A DNA stretch of 64,000 nt from Candidatus Calditenuaceae archaeon (GCA_025059595.1 JANXDI010000021.1:1-64000), one strand, 5' to 3'. Shown: positions 34,771-43,231, counted from the stretch's first letter. The notes: generated from the sequence alone by a model not told the origin. Translations and numbers: made by a program.

Positions 34771-36021
34771 CTATCTGTCCCACTCGACGGGCCAGTAGTT
34801 GTTTGACCAGTAGATTACTGGGATGTCTGCTATCCGCTTTCCGCGGCCAGTATAGGGTATGACTATGAGGTTTCTGAAGGATGGCGCGAGTATCCTAACC
34901 CTGTACGGCTTGTCGGAGCCGTCGGACCTGACGTAGTACGCCATTTCACCGTGTGCGGCCTCAGACCTCGCGAACGCCTCCCCCGCTGGAACCCTTATGT
35001 TTATTGGGTGCTGCTTAAGCTTGAACGGGCCGTCTGGCATACCCTCAATAAGCTGCCTAATTATTTTGAGGCTCTCCTTCATCTCCCTGAAGGCGACGAC
35101 AGCCCTTGCGTATCCATCACCCTCGGTAAACACTGGCACGTCAAACTTCACGTCCGCATATGCGTCATATGGCTCGTCAACCCTCACATCGCGCCTGATT
35201 CCAGAGGCCCTAATCGTTACCCCGACGGCGCCAAGCGATGCGGCCTCCTCGGGAGTGAGTCTACCGACGCCTCGCGTCCTGCTAATGAATATGGTGTTGT
35301 CGAGCATCAGGTCCCAGTAGTAGTCGAGCCTACTGTCGATGAAGTCGGTAACGTGAAGGACGTATTTGCGGAAGTCGTCTGTGAGCTCTGACTCGCTCGG
35401 CCTCTTGCCGGTAGCCTCGGTGTACCATGCCCTGAAGTGTTGGACCAGCCTGGGGGGCACCTTTGACGGCGCATCATTCCTGACGCCGCCTGGGACGAAG
35501 TAGGAGTGAGTTATTCTCTGGCCTCCTATGAACTGGACGAGGTCGACTATGAATTCGCGGTCGCCGAAGCTCCAGAGGAATGGCGTGGGGAGGCCGAGGA
35601 AGACGCCGTAAAGCGCGAAGTAGTAGAAGTGGCTTCCAATTCTGTTGAGCTCTGCCATGAGAGCCCTGAGGTATTTGGCCCGAGCCGGTGGCTCCGCACC
35701 CATAAGCTTCTCGACGGCTAGGACGTAGGGGTAGAGGATTCCGGCGGAGTCGAGGATTGCGGGTCTCTCGAGATGGGGGATATTCGTTATCCAAGTCTTG
35801 GACTCGCACATCTTTTCTTCGCCCCTGTGGACGAAGCCCGGGTCAGGCTCAACATCGAGTACAGTATCCCCAAGTACCCTCACGATTAGTCTAAAGTGGC
35901 CTGTCCCGGGGTGCTGTGGGCCGTAAGAGAATACAAGCCCTTCGCCTGTATCATAGACGTATAGCTCCTCTCTCTCCTCCCCCTCGGCCTCGGTCATCTG
36001 GATTTTCTTCAAGCTTCCCAT
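34771..36021 (-). CDS. nuoD: NADH-quinone oxidoreductase 49 kDa subunit NuoD
   Basis: At 416 residues it matches NuoD/NdhH: FSYGPQHPGTGHFRL near residue 30, the quinone-site HRGEEKMCESKTW region, LMAELNRIGSHFYY and the late GEMAYYVRSDGSDKPYRVRI. The HP pair and Tyr-containing strand that form the quinone pocket are present. The Cys ligands of NiFe hydrogenases are absent, as expected for complex I. It is the last gene of a nuoB-nuoC-small gene-nuoD order on the minus strand. Other complex I subunits are not in this window. Confidence 0.93.
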   Translation of the reverse strand: MGSLKKIQMTEAEGEEREELYVYDTGEGLVFSYGPQHPGTGHFRLIVRVLGDTVLDVEPDPGFVHRGEEKMCESKTWITNIPHLERPAILDSAGILYPYVLAVEKLMGAEPPARAKYLRALMAELNRIGSHFYYFALYGVFLGLPTPFLWSFGDREFIVDLVQFIGGQRITHSYFVPGGVRNDAPSKVPPRLVQHFRAWYTEATGKRPSESELTDDFRKYVLHVTDFIDSRLDYYWDLMLDNTIFISRTRGVGRLTPEEAASLGAVGVTIRASGIRRDVRVDEPYDAYADVKFDVPVFTEGDGYARAVVAFREMKESLKIIRQLIEGMPDGPFKLKQHPINIRVPAGEAFARSEAAHGEMAYYVRSDGSDKPYRVRILAPSFRNLIVIPYTGRGKRIADIPVIYWSNNYWPVEWDR

Positions 36022-36047
36022 ATTATAGTGTTATTTCATCAACACGG

Positions 36048-36236
36048 TTACCGTCTTTTCGTAGACATTAAGAAGAGCGCAAGAATAATCACCACGAGAA
36101 TGAGAATCAGGCCCAGTCGGAGAAGTGCTCCGAGGACGGCCCTGACGCCTGCGAAGACGCCCCATAAAAAGGCCCCACCTACGCTTAAAACCGTGACCAG
36201 AATGGCTAGCGCGAGAATTATGAGCCTTGGATTCAA
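36048..36236 (-). CDS. Small two-helix membrane protein in the nuo cluster
   Basis: A 62-residue product contains two hydrophobic helices (about 5-28 and 33-57) separated by a short VRAVLG turn and ends in a basic STKRR. It lies between nuoC (70 bases upstream) and nuoD (26 bases downstream) on the same strand. I recognise no family. Its position suggests an accessory or assembly membrane subunit of the complex, possibly a divergent relative of a small Nuo protein. Chance ORFs of this hydrophobicity exist, so it is moderately supported. Confidence 0.55.
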   Translation of the reverse strand: MNPRLIILALAILVTVLSVGGAFLWGVFAGVRAVLGALLRLGLILILVVIILALFLMSTKRR

Positions 36237-36306
36237 TACTCGATGCCCCGTCCGCGCAACCTAGATGATCGTGAGGGATTTATGAGTTGTGCATCGTTTC
36301 TGCGGG

Positions 36307-36807
36307 CTATTCTCTTCCAGGGGGCTTGTAGTCCTTCCGGAGTGGCGGGATGTCTGACCACCATTCGGGTAGTAGGAGCCTCTTTAGGTTGGGGTGCCCC
36401 TCGAAGATGACTCCAAGCATCTCGTAGGTTTCTCGCTCATGATAGTCTGCGCTCGGCCAAATCTTGACGAGTGATGGAGCCACGGGATTATCGCGGGGGA
36501 GCTTTGTTGATAGATTGACAATGTATGGGGCCAGCTCGTTGTCTAGGTAGGAGCCGGCGTGGTAAATCAGTTCTATCGCCCTCTCACTCTGCTTGAGCGC
36601 GATTAAGTCGACTCCAGTAACTCCCTTCACATGGTCGAAGCCCATCTCCTTCAGGGTCGCGGCGGCCTCAACTAAGGCCTCTGGAGCAACACTCAACTTC
36701 ACAATCTTCTTATCAGTAACCACAGAGAGAAGCTTATCTCCTAAGATTAGCTTGAGCCTCTCCAGCACCCTGTCAAGCCTACTGCCCGTTGAGGTGGGCG
36801 CGCTCAT
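36307..36807 (-). CDS. nuoC: NADH-quinone oxidoreductase 30 kDa subunit NuoC
   Basis: The 166-residue protein has the NuoC/NdhJ domain: FDHVKGVTGVDLIAL in the middle and the strong signature KIWPSADYHERETYEMLGVIFEGHPNLKRLLLPEWW (about 113-148, shown in part), ending with PPLRKDY. It forms the hydrophilic arm with NuoB and NuoD. Its ATG overlaps the nuoB stop (ATGA). Confidence 0.93.
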   Translation of the reverse strand: MSAPTSTGSRLDRVLERLKLILGDKLLSVVTDKKIVKLSVAPEALVEAAATLKEMGFDHVKGVTGVDLIALKQSERAIELIYHAGSYLDNELAPYIVNLSTKLPRDNPVAPSLVKIWPSADYHERETYEMLGVIFEGHPNLKRLLLPEWWSDIPPLRKDYKPPGRE

Positions 36808-37448
36808 GTCAGGTCCTCGTTCATTATCTTGTCGCGGAGGAGTATGAAGCCCTGAGTAAGGGTAAGGGGGTTTGGCGGACAGCCGGGAACATAAACGTCT
36901 ACGGGGACTATGTCGTCTACTCCCTGGAGGACGTTGTAGGAGTCCTTTGCGTAGAGTCCCCCCGAGATTGCGCAGGCTCCCATCGCGATGACATATTTCG
37001 GCTCAGGCATCTGGTCGTAGATTATGCGGACTCTCTGGGCCATTTTTGTTGTTACCGTGCCCTCTACGAGGAGTAGGTCTGACTGCCGGAGGGAGCCGAC
37101 CGCGTTGAGTATTCCAAACCTCTCAGGGTCGTATCTAGGGCTGACCGTCCCGGCGAACTCGACAGAGCAGCATGCCGTGGTCAGGTGGACTGGGAAGAGG
37201 GATGATAGCCTGCCCCAGTTAACTATATACTTAATTAGCGACCTCCTCCTGAACCACTGTATTACGAAGTTCTCCCCGCCCACCTTATTTAGTCTGCCGA
37301 GACCGTACCTCTTGATGGATTCTTCATGCGCGCTTCGCGGGACTTCCTCCTTGACTATCGACTCTGTGACGACTTTTGACGAGCCTAGCGTGATGTTGAA
37401 GAGGCCGGTGCGTCGCGTGGGGGCCGTGTGTTTGCATATTTGGGTCAA
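36804..37448 (-). CDS. nuoB: NADH-quinone oxidoreductase 20 kDa subunit NuoB
   Basis: This 214-residue subunit has the N2 cluster ligands: the Cys pair in TTACCSVEF, a third Cys in AMGACAISGG and the fourth in VDVYVPGCPPNP. The extended N-terminus of about 60 residues is longer than in bacteria. The start is TTG 37448, with a TATA-like CTTAAATAAG near 37478-37488 indicating that nuoB begins its own transcript. NuoA, which usually precedes nuoB, is missing here. Confidence 0.93.
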   Translation of the reverse strand: MTQICKHTAPTRRTGLFNITLGSSKVVTESIVKEEVPRSAHEESIKRYGLGRLNKVGGENFVIQWFRRRSLIKYIVNWGRLSSLFPVHLTTACCSVEFAGTVSPRYDPERFGILNAVGSLRQSDLLLVEGTVTTKMAQRVRIIYDQMPEPKYVIAMGACAISGGLYAKDSYNVLQGVDDIVPVDVYVPGCPPNPLTLTQGFILLRDKIMNEDLT

Positions 37449-37517
37449 GGAGCTTCTACTCGTCCGATTCCTCTACTCCTTATTTAAGCATATTCCGCTA
37501 CAATTCCTGATGAGCTG

Positions 37518-38534
37518 TTAGAAAACTAAGATAAGCTTGCCTACGTTTCCCCTTCTCTCGATGATTTCTAAAGCCTCGGAGGATTTTTCGAGAGGAATCT
37601 TTGTTACCCTTGGCTTGAGGCGGCCAGACTCGAGTAAGAGTAGCGCCTCTCTCAAGCTGTTAATCGTAGAGCCTAACGCGCCTACTACGGCGTTCTCTCT
37701 TAGTATTATGAAGCCCAGCGGCACCCTAGCCTCACCCACTGAGACGTTACCTATCACGACAACGCGGCCTCCCCAAGCCGTGGACCGGAGAGAATGGTCA
37801 AACGTTGGTTCACCTACGCACTCCACCACAACATCTACACCCTCTCCGCCGGTGACCTCCTTAACTTTCGTGGAGAGCATGTCAGCGCCGACCAGCACGT
37901 AATCAGCTCCGGCCAGCCTGACATCCTCAGACTTCGAGACTTTCGAGGTGCTTGCAATTACGATGCATCCGAGGAGCTTGGAGACCATGACTGCATGTAT
38001 TCCGACGCCCCCACCAGCTCCGGTTACCAAGACCTTCTCACCGGGCCTAACTCTAGCCCTATCTCTGAGTGCGTGAATCAACATGCCCAATACACATCCC
38101 GCTATCGATGCATCAGATGCGTCGACATGACGGGGCATCTTGACAACGTCTCTCGCATTCACGAGGATGTATTCAGCCCATGAGCCGCTCCTTTCCTCTC
38201 CGAGCTGTCGCCTGTTTCGGCAGAGATTCACCCGCCCCTCCAGACAATATCTACACTCTCCGCAGGTGGAGTATGGAAGGCCAGCGACCCTTTCACCAGT
38301 AGCCAAGCCCTCCACGTCCTCACCCACCTCGACGACGACTCCAGCGAACTCGTGTCCCATAATCACCGGCCGCTTCGCCCTCGGCATCAGCCCCCTCAGA
38401 TTCAGGAGGTCCCTGTAGCAGACGCCGGCAGCCTCAACCCGGACCAGAACCTCTCCTCTCCCCGGCGGCCCCGGCTCCTTGACCTCTTTGAGGAGTGGGT
38501 GGGGCTGCCCCTCCTCGATAATTGCGGCTTTCAA
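37518..38534 (-). CDS. MDR zinc-dependent dehydrogenase resembling acryloyl-CoA reductase
   Basis: A 338-residue medium-chain reductase. GVCYRDLLNLRG replaces the usual GICGSD motif, so the first catalytic zinc ligand lies in the Cys-Tyr-Arg context. GHEFAGVV and the cysteine group STCGECRYCLEGRVNLC follow, then the cofactor loop TGAGGGVGIHA. The CYRDLL start and VVECVGEPTFDHSL pattern closely resemble the NADPH acryloyl-CoA reductase of Sulfolobus/Metallosphaera as I recall it. In those organisms it serves the 3-hydroxypropionate/4-hydroxybutyrate cycle. No other cycle enzymes are visible, so a general quinone/alcohol role is equally possible. It is 69 bases upstream of nuoB. Confidence 0.8.
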   Translation of the reverse strand: MKAAIIEEGQPHPLLKEVKEPGPPGRGEVLVRVEAAGVCYRDLLNLRGLMPRAKRPVIMGHEFAGVVVEVGEDVEGLATGERVAGLPYSTCGECRYCLEGRVNLCRNRRQLGEERSGSWAEYILVNARDVVKMPRHVDASDASIAGCVLGMLIHALRDRARVRPGEKVLVTGAGGGVGIHAVMVSKLLGCIVIASTSKVSKSEDVRLAGADYVLVGADMLSTKVKEVTGGEGVDVVVECVGEPTFDHSLRSTAWGGRVVVIGNVSVGEARVPLGFIILRENAVVGALGSTINSLREALLLLESGRLKPRVTKIPLEKSSEALEIIERRGNVGKLILVF

Positions 38535-38588
38535 TTCCGATGGTGCTGGTGTTGAGTTTCTTATTTGTTGGCCGCTAGTTCTGCCGAC

Positions 38589-40694
38589 TTATCGCTTGGC
38601 CTTGAAGTGGATTATTCTGCTCTTGTAGTCTCCTCTTAGTGCTGGGTCGATTCCGTAGTTCATGAGGAGTGCGCCTGTTAGGGTCTGGCCGCTCGAGTCA
38701 AGCTCATAGATGAAGTCGGGGTCGAGTCCCCGGAGCGTGACGTTGGCTATCCTCTCGCCGAACCCCTGCTGGAGGCTGAAGAGGAAGAGTAGAGACTCTG
38801 CCTTATCGGGCGTTACGTATTGGAAGGCTGCTAAGCCCCCGCACCGTGGACTCCTAAGCCTGTAGAGGTCTCCATCCTGGACGATGTGCCTTACTTTTTT
38901 GTAGAACTCTATGTGCATCTTCGCCTCCTCAATCTCCTGCTTGCTAAGCTCGAGGAGGTTCACGCTGACGCCCAGCGCCCCCATCATGGCTGAGTGGAAT
39001 CTGAACTCGAGGGAGAGCGACCTGTTGGTGAGGAAGTTGGGGACCCCCGTCACCCAAGCCCCCATAGTCTTCGGGCAGTAGGCCATCGTGTAGCCCTCCT
39101 GGATGTAGAGTCTGTCGAGGGCGTCAGTGTTGTCGCTCGTCCAAAACTGGTCATACCTCTCCATCGCCCCCAAGTCCACACGCCCGCCTCCACCTGAGCA
39201 TCCCTCAAAGACCACGTCCGGATGCCTCCTCCTCAACTCGTCAAGAATATCGTATATCGCAAGGACGTGTCTCACCCAAATCTCCCTCTGCCTCTCGCGC
39301 GGGGCATCAGGCCAGCCCGGCTCGCTGAAGTTCCTATTCATGTCCCATTTGACGAAGCCTATATCGTTCTCGGTCAGCAGCCTGTCGAGCCAGCCGAAAA
39401 CGTATTCCCTGACATCGCTTCTGCAGAGGTTTAACACAAGCTGGTTCCTCATCTCGCTCCTCGGCCTACCGGGGAAGTGGTAGACCCAGTCCGGATGCCT
39501 CCTATAGAGGTCGCTGTTCGGATTCACGTTCTCAGGCTCAACCCATATTCCGAACTTCATGCCGAGAGATTTGACATGCTCAATCACGGGGCCGAGACCG
39601 CGAGGAAACTTGCTAGGGTCAGGCTCCCAGTCCCCAAGCCCGGCCCTATCATCGTTCCTGCCCCTAAACCAGCCGTCATCAACCACAAATATCTCAACTC
39701 CAATCTCGGCGGCTCTCTCCGCCAGCGTCTTCAAATTCTCCTCGTTTACGTTGAAGTATAGCGTCTCCCAAGTATTGTAGATTACTGGGCGCGGTTTATC
39801 CGCGTGATTTTTAGGCAGGACTTCACGCCTCTCGAATCTGTGAAGCGACCTGCTGAGCCCGCCAAACCCCTCGGAGCTGTACGCAACAACCATCTTCGGA
39901 GTTGTGAAGGATTCTCCGGGAGCGAGGTGCCAGCTGAAGTCAAAGTCGTTTACACCCATGTAGAGCCTGAGCTGGTCGTGAGAAGCATACTCCGCGACAG
40001 CTTTCCAGTTCCCGCTCCACGCGAGGAGGCAGCCCCAAACCTCGCCATCCTCCTCAACCGCATCTCCAGAGTCAAGAAAGAGCGCGGGATTCAGCTGGTG
40101 GCTGGTAGTACCTCTCCTGCTCTCAAGAACCTTTTTACCCGCCTTAAGCTCTTCCTCGACTACTCTAGTCTCACCCGCCCAGTGTCCCGCAAGGTATCCT
40201 AGACGCCAAGTGCTTCGACGGGGTAGTGAGACCGCACCTGAGAGGGCTTCCTCCAGAGTTACAGCTTCTTGACCTGCGTTCCGGATGATAGCCCACCTCG
40301 AGATCAAGTTATACTCTGGGTATGCTCTGTAGTGGAGCTCAACTTGGAGGCTGTATCCTATGTCCCCGAGTGTTACGGCTAGCTCGCGGCTATCAGTGAT
40401 GCTGTGCCCCACGTATTTTAGGACACAGTCCCGAATTCCACCCGGTAGCTCAGCCTTCAAGCAAGGCTCCATGAACCTGAGGCCTCCAAACGTGCTATAC
40501 TCCTCCCTCAAGAGGTGCAGGCCGGGCTCGAAGGGAAAGTGGCCTTCAAGCCGGAAAGTCTCCGCGGGTCCGACGCGCCCGCCACAGTGAACGTTGATTA
40601 GAGAACCATCATCAGCGACCTTCAAGAGATATTGGAGCGCTCCGGCGTTGATGGACCAGAGCTTTTCACGAGAGCTAAACTCTATAGTGGCCAC
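38589..40694 (-). CDS. GH36 alpha-galactosidase
   Basis: The 701-residue enzyme has the GH36 order: an N-terminal beta-sandwich, then the barrel with FVVDDGWFRGRNDD, KFGIWVEPENVNPNSDLY, the nucleophile Asp in FVKWDMNRNFSEPG (about 444), EGCSGGGGRVDLG and the acid/base Asp in WTSDNTDALDRL (about 510). A short C-terminal beta domain follows. It has no signal peptide, so it hydrolyses alpha-1,6-galactosides in the cytoplasm. GTG 40694 is the start, with a TATA-like sequence about 28 bases upstream. It fits the use of galactomannan-derived oligosaccharides together with GH130. Confidence 0.92.
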   Translation of the reverse strand: MATIEFSSREKLWSINAGALQYLLKVADDGSLINVHCGGRVGPAETFRLEGHFPFEPGLHLLREEYSTFGGLRFMEPCLKAELPGGIRDCVLKYVGHSITDSRELAVTLGDIGYSLQVELHYRAYPEYNLISRWAIIRNAGQEAVTLEEALSGAVSLPRRSTWRLGYLAGHWAGETRVVEEELKAGKKVLESRRGTTSHQLNPALFLDSGDAVEEDGEVWGCLLAWSGNWKAVAEYASHDQLRLYMGVNDFDFSWHLAPGESFTTPKMVVAYSSEGFGGLSRSLHRFERREVLPKNHADKPRPVIYNTWETLYFNVNEENLKTLAERAAEIGVEIFVVDDGWFRGRNDDRAGLGDWEPDPSKFPRGLGPVIEHVKSLGMKFGIWVEPENVNPNSDLYRRHPDWVYHFPGRPRSEMRNQLVLNLCRSDVREYVFGWLDRLLTENDIGFVKWDMNRNFSEPGWPDAPRERQREIWVRHVLAIYDILDELRRRHPDVVFEGCSGGGGRVDLGAMERYDQFWTSDNTDALDRLYIQEGYTMAYCPKTMGAWVTGVPNFLTNRSLSLEFRFHSAMMGALGVSVNLLELSKQEIEEAKMHIEFYKKVRHIVQDGDLYRLRSPRCGGLAAFQYVTPDKAESLLFLFSLQQGFGERIANVTLRGLDPDFIYELDSSGQTLTGALLMNYGIDPALRGDYKSRIIHFKAKR

Positions 40695-40787
40695 GGATGA
40701 GCTTCGGGTGGTCTTGCTTATTTCTTTATCCCGGGGGCAGGTTTAACTCCACACGGTTAATATTACGGGGCTCGAGTCGTCTGGCGG

Positions 40788-41750
40788 ATGAAATTTTACT
40801 TCTCTTCAAGCTACGATGTCCCGGCTGGCACGGAAGAGGTTCACAAATTCTTCAAGGACACGAGTAACATGTCTAAGTGTTGGCCGGCCGAGTTGAGCCT
40901 CCGAATAGTTGAGAGCCGCGGCAACGAATATACAGCGACCTTTAGACTGCTAGGGCAGAAATGGACGGCTAGGTTCAGGATAACCGAGCTCGGCCCCGGC
41001 AACCAATATCACGAGACTCTAGACTTTCCCTTCGGCAAGCTGAGTCATGAAATTCGGGTAGAATCCTTGAATGGAGGGTCTCGGGTTCAGGAGAGGATGA
41101 TACTTGAGACCCTGAATCCGCTCGCCAGCCGATTCTTAGGCCGAATACTCAGATATAGGGAGGCTATGATTAAGAAATGTCTCGGCGTTGAGGGCGAGGC
41201 TGTTTACAGGGACCCTTTGAGAGTGAGCCTCTTGGCCGGAAACATGGTCTCCGTCGCGGCGATAGCAGTAGCGGTTATCCTTCTCCTACTTCCTACGAGC
41301 CCTAACCCTCTTATCGACCTAGTCCAGAGGATAGTGCCCTGGGCTCTTCTCTGGTTCTTCACTCACGACCTAGCGCACCTGCTTGTGGGCGCGGCGGTAG
41401 GTGTGAGGTTCAGCTACTACTACATCGGACTCTCAAACATCGTCAGGCTCGGAATAATTCCGAGACCACTCAAACTGCTTCCACTCGCACTCGGCATAAA
41501 GATTAACAGAGCTGAAAGTAGCGCGAGCCCAAAGGGCTTCGCAGCCATGTACGCGGCCGGCCCCCTCGCCTCCATGATATCTCCTCTCGCCGCGGCACTT
41601 CTGACCCATTTCTTACATGGACCCAGCCTAACCTCATACATACTTCTAGCAGCGTCCATACTGAACATCGCATTCACCGCATATTTCAGCCCAAAGGCAG
41701 GCTGCCTGGGAAAAGCCAGAAACGCCCTCAAAAAGGCGCGTGAAACTTAA
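40788..41750 (+). CDS. START/SRPBCC-like domain fused to an M50-like membrane domain
   Basis: Residues 1 to about 145 look like an SRPBCC (polyketide-cyclase/START-like) ligand-binding domain: SYDVPAGTEEVHKFFKDTSNMSKCWP at the start and an amphipathic final helix (FLGRILRYREAMIKKCL). The following about 170 residues hold five or so membrane helices with FFTHDLAHLLVGAAVG (about 188-203), an HxxxH motif in which the usual Glu of HExxH is Asp, and AMYAAGPLASMISPLAAAL, which matches the NPDG-like second motif position of site-2 proteases only loosely. A TATA box near 40756-40766 indicates a leaderless start. The fusion is unfamiliar to me; function unknown. Confidence 0.65.
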   Translation: MKFYFSSSYDVPAGTEEVHKFFKDTSNMSKCWPAELSLRIVESRGNEYTATFRLLGQKWTARFRITELGPGNQYHETLDFPFGKLSHEIRVESLNGGSRVQERMILETLNPLASRFLGRILRYREAMIKKCLGVEGEAVYRDPLRVSLLAGNMVSVAAIAVAVILLLLPTSPNPLIDLVQRIVPWALLWFFTHDLAHLLVGAAVGVRFSYYYIGLSNIVRLGIIPRPLKLLPLALGIKINRAESSASPKGFAAMYAAGPLASMISPLAAALLTHFLHGPSLTSYILLAASILNIAFTAYFSPKAGCLGKARNALKKARET

Positions 41751-41793
41751 AAACAACCACACGGGCAGTAACAGAGTGGAGAGGTATTCCGTT

Positions 41794-41868
41794 GCCTGGG
41801 TAGTATAGCCAGGTCTAGTATCGGCGGCTGTCGCCCGCCGGACCCGGGTTCAAATCCCGGCCCAGGCG
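41794..41868 (+). tRNA. tRNA-Asp (GTC)
   Basis: The cloverleaf is complete: acceptor GCCTGGG/CCCAGGC, anticodon stem GGCGG/CCGCC with loop CTGTCGC (anticodon GTC) and T stem CCGGG/CCCGG with TTCAAAT loop. The discriminator is G, as expected for tRNA-Asp. The D stem is weak, with two G-U pairs. CCA is not encoded and there is no intron. The very GC-rich stems suggest a thermophile. A TATA-like ACTTAAAAAC near 41745-41754 would drive it. Confidence 0.97.
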
Positions 41869-41888
41869 CCTTCCGCCCTAGCGGCTTT

Positions 41889-42332
41889 TCAGCCGAAAGT
41901 CCTCTGCTGTGTCAACTCGCTCGGTGTTCGTGTCTTTACTGGGAGCCTGCCCGCGGGGGCTGTCCTCCAAGTGAGGTAGAGCTGGACTTCGGGGGTCGTG
42001 TCCAGCACCATTGCCTCGAGTGCGTCCTTGTAGCTTAGCCCCTTCGCGAGGTATCGCATCACGTTTTCTATGTGCTCCTCCCACGAGTCCGGGTGAGGTG
42101 GGAAAAGTATTCTGTGCTCCTCGCTTCTCAGGTAGCTTAGGTAGAGCTCACGCCCGCTCTTCTCTCCCGCATGTCTCGAAATGACGCCAACCAAGTCCAG
42201 CAGCCCGTAGATGGTTACACCTTTTACTGAGCCCCTCAGCCTCCTCAGAGCCTCCTCGTTATCGTTCCAGCGCGGGTCTGCCCGGAGCGAAAGGTGATGC
42301 AGAATCAGGACATCCGAGCCCACGACTATCAA
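41889..42332 (-). CDS. PIN-domain protein (VapC-like toxin)
   Basis: The 147-residue protein starts IVVGSDVLILHHL, the strand-and-Asp opening of PIN domains, has a mid-chain helix with LLDLVGVISRHAG and a late SYKDALEAMVLDTT where PIN proteins keep acidic residues. PIN toxins are Mg-dependent RNases. It begins 15 bases after a ribbon-helix-helix gene on the same strand, the usual antitoxin-toxin order, and ends 20 bases from tRNA-Asp. The acidic quartet cannot be fully aligned by eye. Confidence 0.65.
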   Translation of the reverse strand: MIVVGSDVLILHHLSLRADPRWNDNEEALRRLRGSVKGVTIYGLLDLVGVISRHAGEKSGRELYLSYLRSEEHRILFPPHPDSWEEHIENVMRYLAKGLSYKDALEAMVLDTTPEVQLYLTWRTAPAGRLPVKTRTPSELTQQRTFG

Positions 42333-42347
42333 CTTGGGGTTGCCACC

Positions 42348-42614
42348 TCACTCATCGTCCTCGATGTGGGGCCTTCCCGTAGAGGGCGTGAATATCAGCT
42401 CCTCGGGATTTCCGGTCCTGCTTAGCCGCCCGCTGAGGTAGAGCGCGGTCGCCCGGGCCTCGGGCGAAGTTCTAGAATATTTGGCTAGGAGCATCCTGAT
42501 GGCGTCGCTTATGGCTTCGCTCCTGTTCCGGTAAAGCCCTTCACTACAGAGCTCATCTATCCTCCTGACGAGGGTTGAGCTAACCCTGACCTGGAGAAGA
42601 ACGGTGTCGGCCAT
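42348..42614 (-). CDS. Ribbon-helix-helix (CopG/VapB-like) antitoxin
   Basis: The N-terminal 45 residues are a ribbon-helix-helix: VLLQVRVSSTLVRRIDELC, then SEGLYRNRSEAISDAIRMLLAKYS. The C-terminal part (46-88) is polar and probably wraps the toxin. The gene precedes the PIN-domain gene and follows a perfect palindrome, so it likely represses its own promoter. It would neutralise the PIN nuclease. Confidence 0.8.
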   Translation of the reverse strand: MADTVLLQVRVSSTLVRRIDELCSEGLYRNRSEAISDAIRMLLAKYSRTSPEARATALYLSGRLSRTGNPEELIFTPSTGRPHIEDDE

Positions 42615-42624
42615 TCGGACCCAA

Positions 42625-42642
42625 CATACATCTTGATGTATG
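42625..42642. promoter_or_regulatory. Palindromic operator of the toxin-antitoxin pair
   Basis: CATACATC-TT-GATGTATG is a perfect 18-base inverted repeat that starts 11 bases before the antitoxin ATG. It lies between a minus-strand TATA-like element (CTTTAATAAT, about 42644-42652) and the start, where bound antitoxin dimers would block transcription. Confidence 0.65.
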
Positions 42643-42722
42643 ATTATTAAAGCATTTTAGAGCCAGTCCTCTTTTCGCATGGGGTAGAATATCTTTTTAA
42701 GCTGGGATTGACAACTATAAGG

Positions 42723-43139
42723 TTGAACCCCCTTATGCAAGATTATGTCAAGCTCGGCAGATTGGAAGAGCGAGCCCTCAAGCTTTTACTCAAATATGGT
42801 GATAGGGGCCTTTTGCAGTCTGAGCTTTGGCATCTGCTCGGTATTACAAGCAGGGATGGCTCTCGCGTGGCGATTAAGCTGGAGAAGAGGGGGTTAATCA
42901 AGAGGGTCCGCGAATTCGCAAACGATAGATGGACTATGCGGCTTATCTCCTTGGTGAAGCCTCTTGACTTAAGCATTATAAGAGACTCTCCCTGCCCTCC
43001 ATGCCCGTATAATGATTTCTGCGGGGTTTCAGGCACATACACGCCGACTCAGTGTGTGCTGATAGAGTCTTGGCTCCTCTCTCTAGTCGACGCCAAGGCG
43101 GGAAGGGTTGAGACGACGGTCCAAGCGGTGAAGACTTAG
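42723..43139 (+). CDS. Winged-helix protein with Cys cluster, RPC34 (Rpo C34)-like
   Basis: A winged helix (LEERALKLLLKYGDRGLLQ through GSRVAIKLEKRGLIKRV) is followed by SPCPPCPYNDFCGVSGTYTPTQC, a four-cysteine cluster like that of the RNA polymerase III subunit RPC34/RPC39, whose archaeal orthologues carry an iron-sulfur cluster. TATA-like TTTTTAAG at 42694-42701 places the transcript start near 42724, so TTG 42723 or ATG 42735 is more likely than the open frame from 42708. In archaea the role of RPC34-like proteins is not settled; a transcription or regulatory function is inferred. Confidence 0.7.
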   Translation: MNPLMQDYVKLGRLEERALKLLLKYGDRGLLQSELWHLLGITSRDGSRVAIKLEKRGLIKRVREFANDRWTMRLISLVKPLDLSIIRDSPCPPCPYNDFCGVSGTYTPTQCVLIESWLLSLVDAKAGRVETTVQAVKT

Positions 43140-43231
43140 AGAGTCTTTTACGGAGTTTAGAGCTGCCACAACTGTGTAAATAAAATCGGTTTATTGCCCA
43201 CCACAGGCAAACGTAGAGAGCGAATTAGGAT

